The notes below the pieces were generated by a model, which was not told the origin of the DNA, ran no database searches, and saw only the letters and a list, made by a program, of their open reading frames with translations. A program made the position numbers and the translations under genes. Shown here in pieces: positions 14,076-24,600 of a stretch of 64,000 nt of DNA; within the stretch, counting starts at the first letter, position 1; each line of letters starts with the position of its first letter. The stretch is taken from positions 2,356,001 through 2,420,000 of the forward strand of contig WACJ01000527.1 in NCBI GenBank assembly GCA_008973525.1, given 5' to 3'. The DNA is from Stenopsyche tienmushanensis (taxonomy: Eukaryota; Arthropoda; Insecta; Trichoptera; Stenopsychidae).

Positions 14076-17000
14076 TGAGTGTTTTCTTAATAAACAATGA
14101 GTATTAAAGTTATGAGACAATTTTTAAAAAAATATGTTGAATTGAAAAAAATTAACAATATAGAATTTAAGTACACCGCCATACATCAATTGTTTCGTGG
14201 AATTCGACCCGCGTAATTTGCACCTAAGTTCTTTACTTATCTGGACGTATTTGAAGAAATTCAATATGAATGTTATCTGATCTGCGTTACGTCGATGTGA
14301 ACCTTACCTCCATCACGTCAAAAGTAAAGATATATTAGAATTCTGCCGCAATATAGAAGTTTCGCGTAAAGAGAGCTTTTCCGAAGGGCGTACGTAAAAA
14401 AGCTCCCACACACACACATAAATTGTCGGGAACGCGAAAAGTTTGAACGGAAAATGGTGGATCATTTCCACGTACATATTTGTGCGGGGCAAGTGAATAC
14501 GTCGTTTGACGAAGCTCTTTTTTAGCCGGTGGTAAATGTAAAATATGGCCTGAGGGAAATAATAGAATTTGCGGCCGTTATCAGGTCATGACAGACATAG
14601 GATGGGAGGCCCGCTGCTTCGACCACCGGTAAACTTTTATCTAATAAAATTCCCTCCCAAAATTGACGATAGGAAATGTTCCCATGAAATATTCCCCTTA
14701 ATATGCAGCCATCAAATTTGTTTTTTGCGAATTTTTATGTTCTGATTATCCTGGGGATAATCCTGCCGAGCCGCTCCAGCAAAATATAGAATGTTGACAT
14801 TTATTTCTTGGGCTATAATCCCACTTAACATGTCATACAGAACTTTATCCATTATACTTCCTTCGGCTGTGAAATCCATAAATCTCCAATTTAAATAATA
14901 AAAATTCAACCATTTTAAATTAAATTTAAAAAGCTTCATTGCTATAATTATAATATACATGCGTAACACTATAATAGCCGATGGCACAATATCTGTGTCA
15001 TAGCTCTAACAACCATTTACAGCCGATGTATACATGCGCTCATTCTCTCCATACATCCATCAATAGTTCATGTTTGATGACACAAGCTATTTGTTTTGAC
15101 CATTGATCATTTTAATTTATTCTTAAATTAAAAATAAATAAATCTGGGCTTGAATAAAACTAATATGCGAAATGATGCAGTCTGTTAAGTGTAGAAGTAC
15201 ATTAAAATAATAAAAAATTGAGTGCTTTTACGAGAACTTGTGTCTAAAACAAACCCAGGACGAATTTGTTACTCAGAAGCGTAGGGTACACTTGTCGAAA
15301 TCATTTTTTTTATAATTTCGACAGTAAAGCATTTTTTAAAATAATTTCTACACTATCTTTTGACGAGACTAGAATTACATGTAGCGTTTAGATACGTTTT
15401 GTGCATCAAAAGCTCAAGCTACTAAACACTCATTTATACGCGAACGGACTTACAAAGGGATTGTGGAATTATTTAACATAAGCATAATGGACATCAATGG
15501 AATTAAGCATAATAAGACAGAACATGTCTTACAAACATTAAATGCTATCTCAATTCTGATTAATTTATGTATTAATTTCTATACGATATTAAAAAGCATT
15601 TGTGTTTCACGAAACCGAGCTCAATGTTGAGCTTCTAAAACACAGCAATTAGAAAAGGTCATGGGGTTCAAATCTCTTGAACATGGAGGTAATTTTTGTT
15701 TTGTGCAAATTTTCATGGGATTTTATGACATCGGGTTGTATTGAAGTGACTTTGCATGTTTGAATACATTTAAATGGTATTATCATTTACATAAAATATT
15801 CTTAATAAATCGATCATGGAGACATTAATTGATTAGAAAGGATTAATGATGATCAGTATGATAATTATTAAATGTATAGAATATAAATTATTGTTAGGTT
15901 TTCAGCATAGAAAAACTTGTATAGATTGATATAAGATTTCAATACTTAACACACTTTAATCGGGCGCTGCGCGCGTGAACTTGCCATTGTAGTGGGAAAA
16001 ATTGCGCACTGCGTGCGTTAACATGCTCTCATGCTAAAGTAACAATAGCTTAGCAAAACTACCAAACATGTTCAAGCAAAATTTACTAGTAAATATTTAG
16101 CTCAATTAACTGCATTGCTCGATTGTTGCGATAAAAAAATGTGTAGTACTTTCAAGCTATACGTAATATATGATTAGTTTATACTCTGTATACTATTCAG
16201 GAAGAACTATTATTAGTTTAACACTTTATTTTTAAATAATGTTATTTAAATTATAGTAGAAGCTCGATTATCTAGTGTATGATCGAGGTTCTACTGTACG
16301 AGGTTAATGATAAAATGTTCACATCGATACAATGACGATGACGATTTGTCCCTGTAATGACGCTCAAAATGACGTTTTTTAATACAGACTATCTCTGTGA
16401 AGATTTAAGATTGTAATATTTTAAAACAATTTGATAAATGGTCTTACTTATTTTATATTATAGCATTAATCGCGAAGAAATGTTTTACGTGTTTTATGTG
16501 CCCCGACAAAAATGTGTTAACTAGGGCTGTAGAAGTGCATCCGTAGAATTCATAGAAGATATTCATTCGAATCGACTGTGGCAACTTATCAGATTGTCGG
16601 ATAAGGAGGCTTCTTCGCGGAAAATCTTCATAGCGGCATTACGGAGGCTTTCACGCGCGACCCAAATATATAACAAATTTATTCGATTACGTTTCCGCCG
16701 GTTCGCGTGGGAATAAAAAGAAATCTCCCCAGTTCGGATAAATGCAGAATCCCTCCGCTAATCTGCGCGATATAAGCCCTCCGGTGATTGCAGATCAGCA
16801 AAAAGACCCAAAGAGGGCCGAAACGTCCCCCGAATTTTTTGGCAACGCTTCTGCTCTACATTTTTATCAGTTGAATGAGCCTTTTGTGCGTCAAAAAATA
16901 AACGTTACTCCTAATTCAAAATCATTCCGACAAAAAGATGCTCTGAAATGAAAGGTCGCTCTGCAGATGGAACATTCCTGAATGGGGAGATTTATCAAAA

Positions 17001-18984
17001 GGTTTTTATGTGCATTCTCGACAAAACAGGAGCATGGCCGTGGCATCTGTTTAGGGCGCGACGCTTATGGGAATATGTATGCATCATATTTGTTTGAATG
17101 CTGCACTTTTTGTATGTCTGCATGGAATTTGGAATGCATGCAAAACGTCCAAAGGTAAATAATATTTTTTATACATGATTCATTCCATATTTTGGATGAA
17201 ATGGCGGTTCTATTCGGTAAAATTTAAATGCCAGTTTTTGACTCAATAGACTTTGACAGGCCAACAAACCGACGCTGATCCATTTAGTCTGCTGAAACTA
17301 TTTCGCTTTTAAATTTCGGTAGAACTATTAAATTAAATTTTTGCAAATGAACATTCTGCACATTAAAATGCTAATCGAGTTAAATAAATTGCAGGAGTAT
17401 TTTGATAACTGAAAAATACAAACGAAATTTTGTCAAACCAACCATATAAAATGCCCAAAATAATATTTATTCAACAACATAAAAAAAAGTTCTTTCAGTG
17501 TATATATATAGCAATTCGGTTAACAGTAGCGAATAGATTGGAGTAGATCTGATTTTTTAATAGTGATGTGAGTGTTGAGATTGAAATTTGAGGTCGTTTC
17601 CGATTTAGATGCATTGTTTAAGTTTGGTTTACTTATCCATTCCCTTAATACTTACAGCTGATTTATTAATATTCATGACTAAATAATGTGATTTTTTTAT
17701 ATTAATAAATAATAATGATTAACATATACATGAAATTTGTGAAAGCAGTGTTTAACTGTGAAAATTTTAGTTTTTTATGTGTTCCCACAGAAACACAAAT
17801 ATATTATAGTAATTATGTGTTTATTTTTTGATTGCAAGTATTCTTATTAAATCTTGTTATTATTGGTCATATTGATAAATTCACGAAAAACTCAATAATT
17901 TTATATCGAAGCGTAATGCAACTTCATTTCAGCATACAAAATTCAGTATTTTTAAGCTTTCAGACTTGTGGAAGATGAATGTTGTTTTGCTCAGCATTCC
18001 TGTCTTCAACAAAAGTTTTTCTTCGAAACCAGTTGTCTTCTTAGCTTATTCAATAAGAGTCTGATTGAATTATTGAAATGAAAGCTGATTTGGGTAAAAA
18101 TACATATCTAAATGACAGGAAGCTTTTAGCATCCACTTTGAATTTGTGTACCTCGAAAGAAGTAGGTCAATCTTCCATATCGAGAAAACTCTGATAAAAA
18201 TATCTAAGTCCTGAGGGGAAAAATGCGATAAAATATTATATCTTTTTAACACATTTCAAAATATGTATTATAAAACATTGGTTTATAGACGTCATTGAAT
18301 CGTGATGCCATCCAATCCCAGAGGATAATTCAAATTCAAGATGATGGAAAACATAAAAGCTCTAGAATTTTTCTCCGTTAAACACTATGAATTTTCTTCA
18401 CAAAGGTCAACCCCCTTTAAAACCGAGCGCCTTTGTTCCAAAGGATCAAATTCACTGTTATATCTACAAGGCTTGTTCGTCTTTTTCGAATCTTCCGCTA
18501 TTCTGATGCTTCAAATCAAGTACAAGTGGCAGACGCTTAAAAAAGAAGAAGAAAAAAACGGGGACTCACATTGCACCAAGTTTGCGCCGAAGTTTCGATT
18601 TGCGCTTTTATTTTTATCGTCTGCAAGTTCAATTCTAATATATCACTGTATTAGCTACGATAGTAGTCAAATATATATGGCTTTCTTTTATCCTCAAAAA
18701 ATATCTCTCGAAGCAATAAATCTACCCTTAAATCTATTTATAGGAAAAATAATTTAATTTTCTACGTAGAAAATATAAATCTATTATATTTATATACTAC
18801 TATACATACATATGAACAACTAATTTATTTCCAAGTATTCAATTTTAAATAATAAATGATAGAATCTGCATTATTATTTGCATAAATTTCATAACATGCA
18901 AAACAACTAGAAATATAATTAACATATAAAAAACACGACTAAATGTCGGTATAGTTATTTAAATCTTGAACTCTTACTAAAAGT
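14076..18984. other. Non-coding: dpr12-like intron 3 with GC-balanced islands
   Basis: No coding exon recognised. Two islands of higher GC and complexity stand out, at about 14200-14640 and 16540-17060; neither shows transposon motifs. The 138-aa frame at 18341-18757 has AT-driven composition and no motif. A CA repeat lies at 14406-14419. Confidence 0.45.
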
Positions 18985-20050
18985 TAGGGATTTTAAATCG
19001 GATATTCGAATATATTCAGGACTTTTCCCAATTATTCCATATTCGTATATTTGGGGAAATATCCGAATGGTATTCTTAATCATTTTTAATAGAATATTTT
19101 ACAAAATTGACAAAAGATCATACGAATACTGGGGTATTCACTACTTGGGTGAAACCATTGCTCAGGGGTAGTGTTTGATCCTGTTAATAAAACATTGGTG
19201 GATATGAATATGAATATTGTTTCTGAAAGTGAATTAATGATTTTAAGAATTTTACTTGATGTTGTGGCTTCAATGGAAGTTGTTATAAATGAACTAAGTG
19301 ATAATAATGCAACATTAATAACGGCCGAGGGAATTTATAAGTTCGAAAATTTTGGAAGTTCGTTAAGTAAAGAATTATTACACGCAGTAAAAAAAGAGAA
19401 TGAACGAACGCTGACACAAAAAAATAACAATCACACTCTTGATATATTTACAAAGTGGAAATATTCCCAGTTCTAATGGACAGTTTCGATACTCAACCAA
19501 TTATGAGGCTATTTTTTGACATAAAGTATTATTGAGAGAATTCATCGAAATTTGTTATCTATTGATGAAATTTTAAATATTTGAACGGACTCTGGTATGG
19601 AAATGACATCTCTTAATCTTTCAGCTTCCGAATCGCATCATGAAATGCAAAGTTCAATTTTGTTCCTCGCGAAAATGAACAATTATGACAGTATGAATAA
19701 TCAGATTTTTTAAAATTTTTAAAAGGACAGAAAAATTGGACGTATTGTTTAATACACTTCTAACAATAAAACCAAAGCCAACAGCTACTGAACGAATATT
19801 TTCAACGGCAGGACAAATTAAAACTAAATTAAGAACAAATTTAAATCATGAAACATGCAATGCTCTGTTTTTTAAATTTTGAATATATGACTTATAATGA
19901 AAATGAGCTCATTTTTAATGTATTATTTTTATAAATAAATTTATATATATAATATATATATAAAATGTTTTGTTATTTTCATACTTCAAAACTATACCGA
20001 ATATATCCAGGATTATATAAGTTTTACTATTCGAAATTTGTATAGTTTAT
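18985..20050 (+). pseudogene. hAT-family transposase relic
   Basis: An open frame at about 19171-19476 includes SESELMILRILLDVVASMEV and NELSDNNATLITAEGIYKF, resembling the middle region of hAT transposases (L-S-x-x-x-A-T-L-x-T-A-x). About 300 bp later, near 19770-19880, another frame reads KPTATERIFSTAGQIKTKLR and NLNHETCNALFFKF, the highly conserved C-terminal hAT dimerisation motif (E-R-x-F-S-x-A-G, then R-x-x-L-x-x-x-x-x-x-A-L-x-F). The region between is frameshifted. Possible element ends are cggatattcgaatatattcagg at 19000-19021 and a similar ccgaatatatccagga near 20000, but they lie in the same orientation, so the TIRs are unproven. It is antisense to the dpr12-like gene. Confidence 0.82.
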
Positions 20051-21700
20051 AATGACGAATAATTGGATTCCTTACTGAAAGGGTTCGGATTCAAATCCAG
20101 ATTGTGAAAAATTATTCACCGTACCAAATAATCTCTCTATATACAAAATCTTCTCTATATAGTTATTAATACTATTAAGTTCCAATCATACTATGAAGTT
20201 ATGTCTTTGTACGTAATAATTGACTTATAACACGCTTCCATTTATATTTTACAAAAATATTGTTATCATGATTTTTCATTCGTACATGTAATGTACATGT
20301 AATTAAATTTTTGCAAACAAAGTAGGTTAATCAAATTACAACAATTGGCGGTCAATTTATTCGCGTCACAAAGCGAAAGCTCATTTTGCGATTTATCATC
20401 CGTTCGATGAGCGCTACATAAATCCGCATGAACTGTGGAATGAATTCAGAAAACAACTAACCGAGGGCAAATACGATAAATGCCCGGATCAGTTGAGCTG
20501 CATAATAAATAAACGTTTTTTCGGGAAGGCTGACAAAAAAAGAGCTTTTTTCAGGCAGCCGGCGCGTGAGAGTTCAGCAATGCGTAAATGTACGAAAGCT
20601 CATCGTTTATATAACCGCCACTTTCACACGTTTCTCGCGAGCTTTTAGCTATTGTTGTTAAATATTAAAGCGCCTCTGCGATGCTATTCGAATCATCCGA
20701 CCATATTTTATTAAATAATTTATGCCGTTAAAAGCTCGACCATACGTTGGGTGCTTTCGAGACGTCGATTCGAGCTCGAAGCCTCGCATGATGAAAGCTC
20801 ACGATAATCGGCGATTTAAATAAATAAATTTTAATTCGGCGCTCCGACGAACCAAAATGCGATAAAACGGGGAAACGAAGTCGACTCGGGGAGGATAGGG
20901 AATAAAAAAACAAATTGGTTCGTATCGCGGTCGGGTTTACTCAATAAATTTCCGCAATCCAGGATATAAAGGATTGTAAATATCCCATCACTATTGTTGT
21001 ACGTCTGAAATAGAAACAAAATCATTTTGTTTCAATCGCACTACAATTTTCACAACGTTCGCCCGACGCCCCAGATATATTCTGTTTTAGGGAGAAAGTT
21101 TTTAGTAAAATGGCAAGCCCCCGGCTCTTTGATACACGGCAAACTTTTTTCATTATCCGTTATTCTTCTTGCAGATGTTTATTTTCCATGTTATATCTTA
21201 TTTAACAAGACATGTGTGTGCGTATACAAATAAATAAAGCTATATATGTTCAGTACAAGGGCAAACTAAATCATTTCGCAACATACTGTATAAGAATATT
21301 GAACAAATTTTGCAATGATGCCATGTTATTATTCTCAAGTTATCAATGATTGGTAAAACCTAAAAAAATGCAAATCTTAAATATATTGGATGATTATAAG
21401 CGATCTAAGGGATGGAGAAAACAGTTTTTGGTCTATTCAATGTGTGCCATTCAAATATTGATGTTAAAAACAATTCAAAGAATTAAAAAGATCAAATGAT
21501 GATGAGACAATGTTTGCTAATAAATTGGGAAAAATCCAGGATCTGGCACATAATAGATAGAATAACGGTTTTCGGTGTCATTTACAATGACGAGTATATT
21601 ATGTTTCAACATGTCTTCACGAAAAAAGTCTGAGAATGAATCAAAATGTATACCAAAATGTTCTGGCAAACAGGAATACCATACGTATTCTACGAGTCTA
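20051..21700. other. Non-coding: intron 3 with a GC-balanced island at 20330-20960
   Basis: The island 20330-20960 is rich in CpG relative to its flanks. It contains several copies of AAAGCTCA-type motifs (near 20388, 20595 and 20788) and ttcgagctcgaa. No protein family is recognisable in either strand, which suggests a regulatory module rather than an exon. Confidence 0.4.
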
Positions 21701-21701
21701 A

Positions 21702-22165
21702 TCCGGAAAGTAAGTGTACTGTAACAATAATGGGCTGTATTTTTTTTTGTTTTTTAAGGATTAGTCATACTAAGTGTTAGAGGGGGATCTCTTTACAAAG
21801 CGAGCATAGCAGGAACAAGATAGTACCTAAATTCACGTTGTAGTATCCAGTTTCGTGAAAAGTGTCGATAAGATCAAAGTGGTGTCACACCAATTTGCTA
21901 AAAAAATCAAAACCATTATTTCGGGCAAAAAAATCATATCTTCAGTGTTTTGGGACGGAAAAGGCATCATTTTGGTCGAATTTCTGCCTCAGGATGAAAC
22001 CATTAGTGCACAATATTGTGAGACCACAAAAAGAAAAACTCAAAAGAAGCATTCAAAATAAATGGAGATGTTTTTAAGCACCTCTTATTTTTTCGATTAT
22101 GTTGAAAAATAGTTACAAATGTATCAACAATATCCTGTATTTATTTTTCAAATACACTTAAATAC
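21702..22165 (+). mobile_element. Mariner element, same family as the 2213 copy, decayed
   Basis: The left end tccggaaagtaagtgtact (21702-21720) differs from the 2213 element's TIR at one base. The following 130 bp (poly-T run, then ttagtcatact, gcgagcatagcaggaaca, attcacgttgtag) aligns with 2232-2360. The right part around gtatcaacaatatcctgt aligns with the end of that copy, but the right TIR has eroded to aatacactta near 22152-22160. Its internal deletion differs from that of the 2213 copy, so the two decayed independently. Confidence 0.85.
21855..22077 (+). pseudogene. Mariner transposase relic (middle part)
   Basis: The frame from 21855 reads KIISSVFWDGKGIILVEFLP and then QDETISAQYCETTK. 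S-V-F-W-D-x-x-G-I-I-L-V-x-F-L-P-x-x-x-T-I-x-A-x-x-Y-C-x-T is a diagnostic mariner segment between the first and second catalytic Asp. An overlapping frame supplies KRSIQNKWRCF, the next expected motif, showing a frameshift near 22040. Both the N-terminal DNA-binding domain and the region beyond the second Asp are missing. Confidence 0.88.
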
Positions 22166-23280
22166 TCAGAAATGGCTCGAAGACTATTTTTCTGACATCT
22201 TATATTGGACATGGCCTCCAATCTTACTTGAATGAAATCATTTTGAGTAAGAAAATATTTTACACACTGATTATATGTATTTAACGTTTGATCAGATACA
22301 CAAAAAATTACTTTATTAAACTTGTATAAAAGCATATTATAAGTGCTTTTTAGGATAAATTATGCTTTAAATTTGAAGACTCTTACAGATCAATCATGCA
22401 AATTCGGTACTGCTCAACTTTATTAATAATTTCGAAGTTACTTCATTCGAAACAAGATATGCTTAAATTAAAAAATATATATGACTACTCGATCGTTATA
22501 TTTTATTCAATAATGAGCCATTGTATTGAGTTTTTTAGAATAGTAAAGTATTGATGCCGTCGCTCGTATAGCCATAATTTAGTATTATCTTTGTTTATTT
22601 TAAATATATTTTTAAGTCGGCTTTTATTCTCTATATTTTCAACTCCTTCAACCTAGTTTTCAGCTTCGCTGCTCTCTCAGAGATAAATAAAATGTCTGCA
22701 AATCGAAGATGACTCAGATGCGACCCATTGAAGTGTATCGGAGCTTAACGTGATAAATAATATAACGCTATTTAAATACAAATATGTATATATTTGAATC
22801 AAGAGGATTTGGATGGATTGCGAAATTGGTGAGCGTTTTCGCTTAGATCATCCGAAACTACTAGGGCATGCATTGCCGGTTTTCGGTAAACCGTTTAACT
22901 GGTAAACATTGCTGAATATCTATGTCCAATTACCGGAAAATTTATTTCTATTTACTGAAGCTTACATAAACTACAGATTTGTAGCTGCAATGACATGTTT
23001 GAATAGTTTTTGACCCATTTAGAAACGCTTGAAGACAACAACCATAATTACATAAGTAGGCTTAAACATCAACAATTATATTGACGATGCATAAGAATAT
23101 TGATTCAATTCCATTCATAAATATTTTGACGTATAATTTTGATATAAGTCGTTTATCGTTTTGTTTCAGTAGGAATACCTATTATAAGTAGAACCCAAAA
23201 TAGTTTTCGTTTTATTACCGTTTTTGGGGATTAATTGCATTTAGGCTGCTGCATTTTCAAGTTGTGTTTATTCATATATA
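22166..23280. other. Non-coding: dpr12-like intron 3
   Basis: AT-rich. A possible hAT-like end (tagggcatgcattgccggtt, 22862-22881) is followed by repeated ccggtttt/aaaccg words, but no partner end was found. Confidence 0.4.
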
Positions 23281-23281
23281 A

Positions 23282-23335
23282 ATATAAAATATTTGCGATA
23301 TACTGAGCAATATTTTAAGTATTCACAAATGTCAA
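23282..23335 (+). repeat. Interspersed 50-bp hairpin repeat, copy 1
   Basis: The sequence atttgcgatatactgagcaa with its continuation attttaagtattcacaaatg matches 60511-60556 over about 48 bp with few differences. The unit is partly self-complementary (atttgcgat...atcgcaaat in copy 2), so it can fold back. It lies directly upstream of a mariner fragment. Confidence 0.7.
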
Positions 23336-23339
23336 AATT

Positions 23340-23525
23340 TCAAGAAAAAATCTCAGATACTCATGGTCAAGTGTTCAAAGATATTTGAAAAAAATCAGAA
23401 AGTTGTGGAGAGAAGAAAGATGGGTGCCGCACGAGCAATGCGGAGAGAACCTAGATAATCGCATTAACGCATGCAAACAACTAAAAATGGAATCTGAAAC
23501 GCCATTTTTAGGCGACTTTAATATT
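23340..23525 (+). pseudogene. Mariner transposase fragment (linker region)
   Basis: One + frame reads KKIRKLWREERWVPHEQCGE and then NLDNRINACKQL and ETPFLGDF. W-V-P-H-E-L-x-x-x-x-x-x-x-R-x-x-x-C is the conserved mariner linker between the DNA-binding and catalytic domains, and the T-P-F-L element usually precedes the first catalytic Asp. No TIRs were found nearby. This is a third mariner lineage in the intron, antisense to the dpr12-like gene. Confidence 0.75.
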
Positions 23526-24008
23526 TTTTTTAATAGCTGGAATTAATAAATGGGTTATTTACTCTAATTATGGACAAAAAGTATCAATTTTTGTGGTTTA
23601 TTTAATGATAAAAAATAGTAAATTAATATGACCGCGCCTAAAGAAGTTTCACTTAAATACATTTATTGATTGATACTTTATTAATTGAACCGCATAGTTG
23701 GTGATAATTCATATTTTGTAATATAACATTGAAGTCGGTGTGCCTATATTATAATATGATTGGGAGACAATTCCCTGTTTGCGATGTCCCTTTGAGGATC
23801 ATAGTGTAATACGAATTATTGGTGAATATTGCTATTTGAATTATTTGTAAAATATGAAGTCCTTTGAGAATTGATATTGGCTTTTTGCTGTGTATTTGTC
23901 TCAAACATAGCGATATTGATCGACTGCTAATCAGTTCGGATTTAACAAAGAGGATAAGTATAATACTCCTATACATGTTGAAATATTCTAAATAAGTAAA
24001 GAACTCAC
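23526..24008. other. Non-coding: intron 3 next to exon C
   Basis: AT-rich intronic sequence ending at the exon C donor; nothing else recognised. Confidence 0.5.
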
Positions 24009-24089
24009 CTGAAATCGTTCATCGTTGGTATAGGTGAACATTCCTGATGATAAAATATGCCAGTCTCTCCGCCTTATCCATGAAATTTG
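24009..24089 (-). CDS. dpr12: dpr12-like exon C: middle of Ig1
   Basis: A short 27-codon exon (residues 89-115) reads QISWIRRRDWHILSSGMFTY then TNDERFQ. The acceptor is tatttttgcag (AG at 24091-24090) and the donor GTGAGT (24008-24003); both junctions are phase 0. Trp92 is the invariant Ig core tryptophan of strand C. W-I-R-x-R-D-x-H-I-L and Y-T-x-D-E-R-F are hallmark Dpr signatures, and the WIRRRDWHILSSG wording matches Dpr12 best from memory. The following intron is 15,830 bp, so this small exon and the next, together encoding one Ig sheet, are separated by a large distance. Confidence 0.95.
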
Positions 24090-24212
24090 CTGCAAAAATA
24101 AATTAACGTTGAAATACTCTCCTGGATGATAGCATCAAAGAACTATGCCGGATTTATTAGTCTTTTTAAGCGACACCATTTTCGAATTCCATTAGATGTA
24201 AGGAATACTTAC

Positions 24213-24403
24213 GCCTCTATCTCCAACGTTCTTTACGGGACAATGGAGAAAGGCAGTTGCACCAAGTTGTGCCGTCACATTTATCATGGTGTTGTTGTCC
24301 AAGGAATGCTCATTCAATCTCCGGTAGTCTGTAAATTCACTATGCCAGAGCTGTTTCCAATCCGTGGACCCTCTTTGGGTTCCTTGTTGTACATCGCGCC
24401 TTT
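24213..24403 (-). CDS. dpr12: dpr12-like exon B: N-terminal linker and first strands of Ig1
   Basis: The acceptor is tttgtattag (AG at 24405-24404). The exon opens with two bases completing codon 25, then 63 codons (residues 26-88). It ends on ...CPVKNVGDRG at a consensus GTAAGT donor (24212-24207). Residues 26-60 form a polar linker rich in Arg, Asp and Gln. Ig1 starts near NVTAQLGATAFLHC, where Cys79 is the B-strand disulfide cysteine. Two N-glycosylation sequons are visible, at Asn61 (NNT) and Asn66 (NVT). The pattern N-V-T-x-x-x-G-x-x-A-x-L-x-C followed by V-K-x-x-G-D is characteristic of Dpr Ig1 domains. The intron to the next exon is only 123 bp. An open frame on the opposite strand over this exon is an antisense shadow. 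Confidence 0.93.
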
Positions 24404-24488
24404 CTAATACAAAAAATATACTTGATTATGCAAAAAATATATAATGATAGTGTAAATAAAATAATTAATTATTTAAACATAGATTTAC

Positions 24489-24600
24489 CTATTCTTTTAG
24501 GCGAATTGTAGGCTATTAGTGCAGGCGGTAGACAAAGTAGAATTAAAAGTGCGGGGCCCATGGCGGGCCGCGCCCCTGCACTCTGCAACCGCTCTTTATT
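24489..24600 (-). CDS. dpr12: dpr12-like exon A: 5'UTR end, start codon and signal peptide
   Basis: Reading down from 24600, a T-rich acceptor (tgtatttattttag, AG at 24602-24601) precedes a GC-rich leader of 39 nt and an ATG at 24561-24559 in an excellent start context (gcccgccATGG). The coding part gives MGPALLILLCLPPALIAYNS followed by PKRI. The hydrophobic core from Ala4 to Ala17 and Ala17-Tyr18 as a likely cleavage point indicate a secreted or surface protein. The exon ends after the first base of codon 25 at a GTAAAT donor (24488-24483); the next exon supplies the other two bases, making Glu25. The phase match across an 85-bp intron is strong support. The upstream acceptor implies at least one further non-coding 5' exon at higher coordinates, which I cannot locate. 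Confidence 0.9.

Noticed and set aside
18341..18757. 138-aa open frame, the longest in the window
   Set aside because: AT-driven composition rich in Phe, Ser, Lys and Ile, no domain, no splice or start context; probably chance.
22855..22950. Possible hAT end with ccggtttt/aaaccg words
   Set aside because: No matching second terminus or duplication could be found, so no element is called.
24126..24407. 93-aa open frame on the plus strand
   Set aside because: It is antisense to dpr12-like exon B and has no family features of its own.
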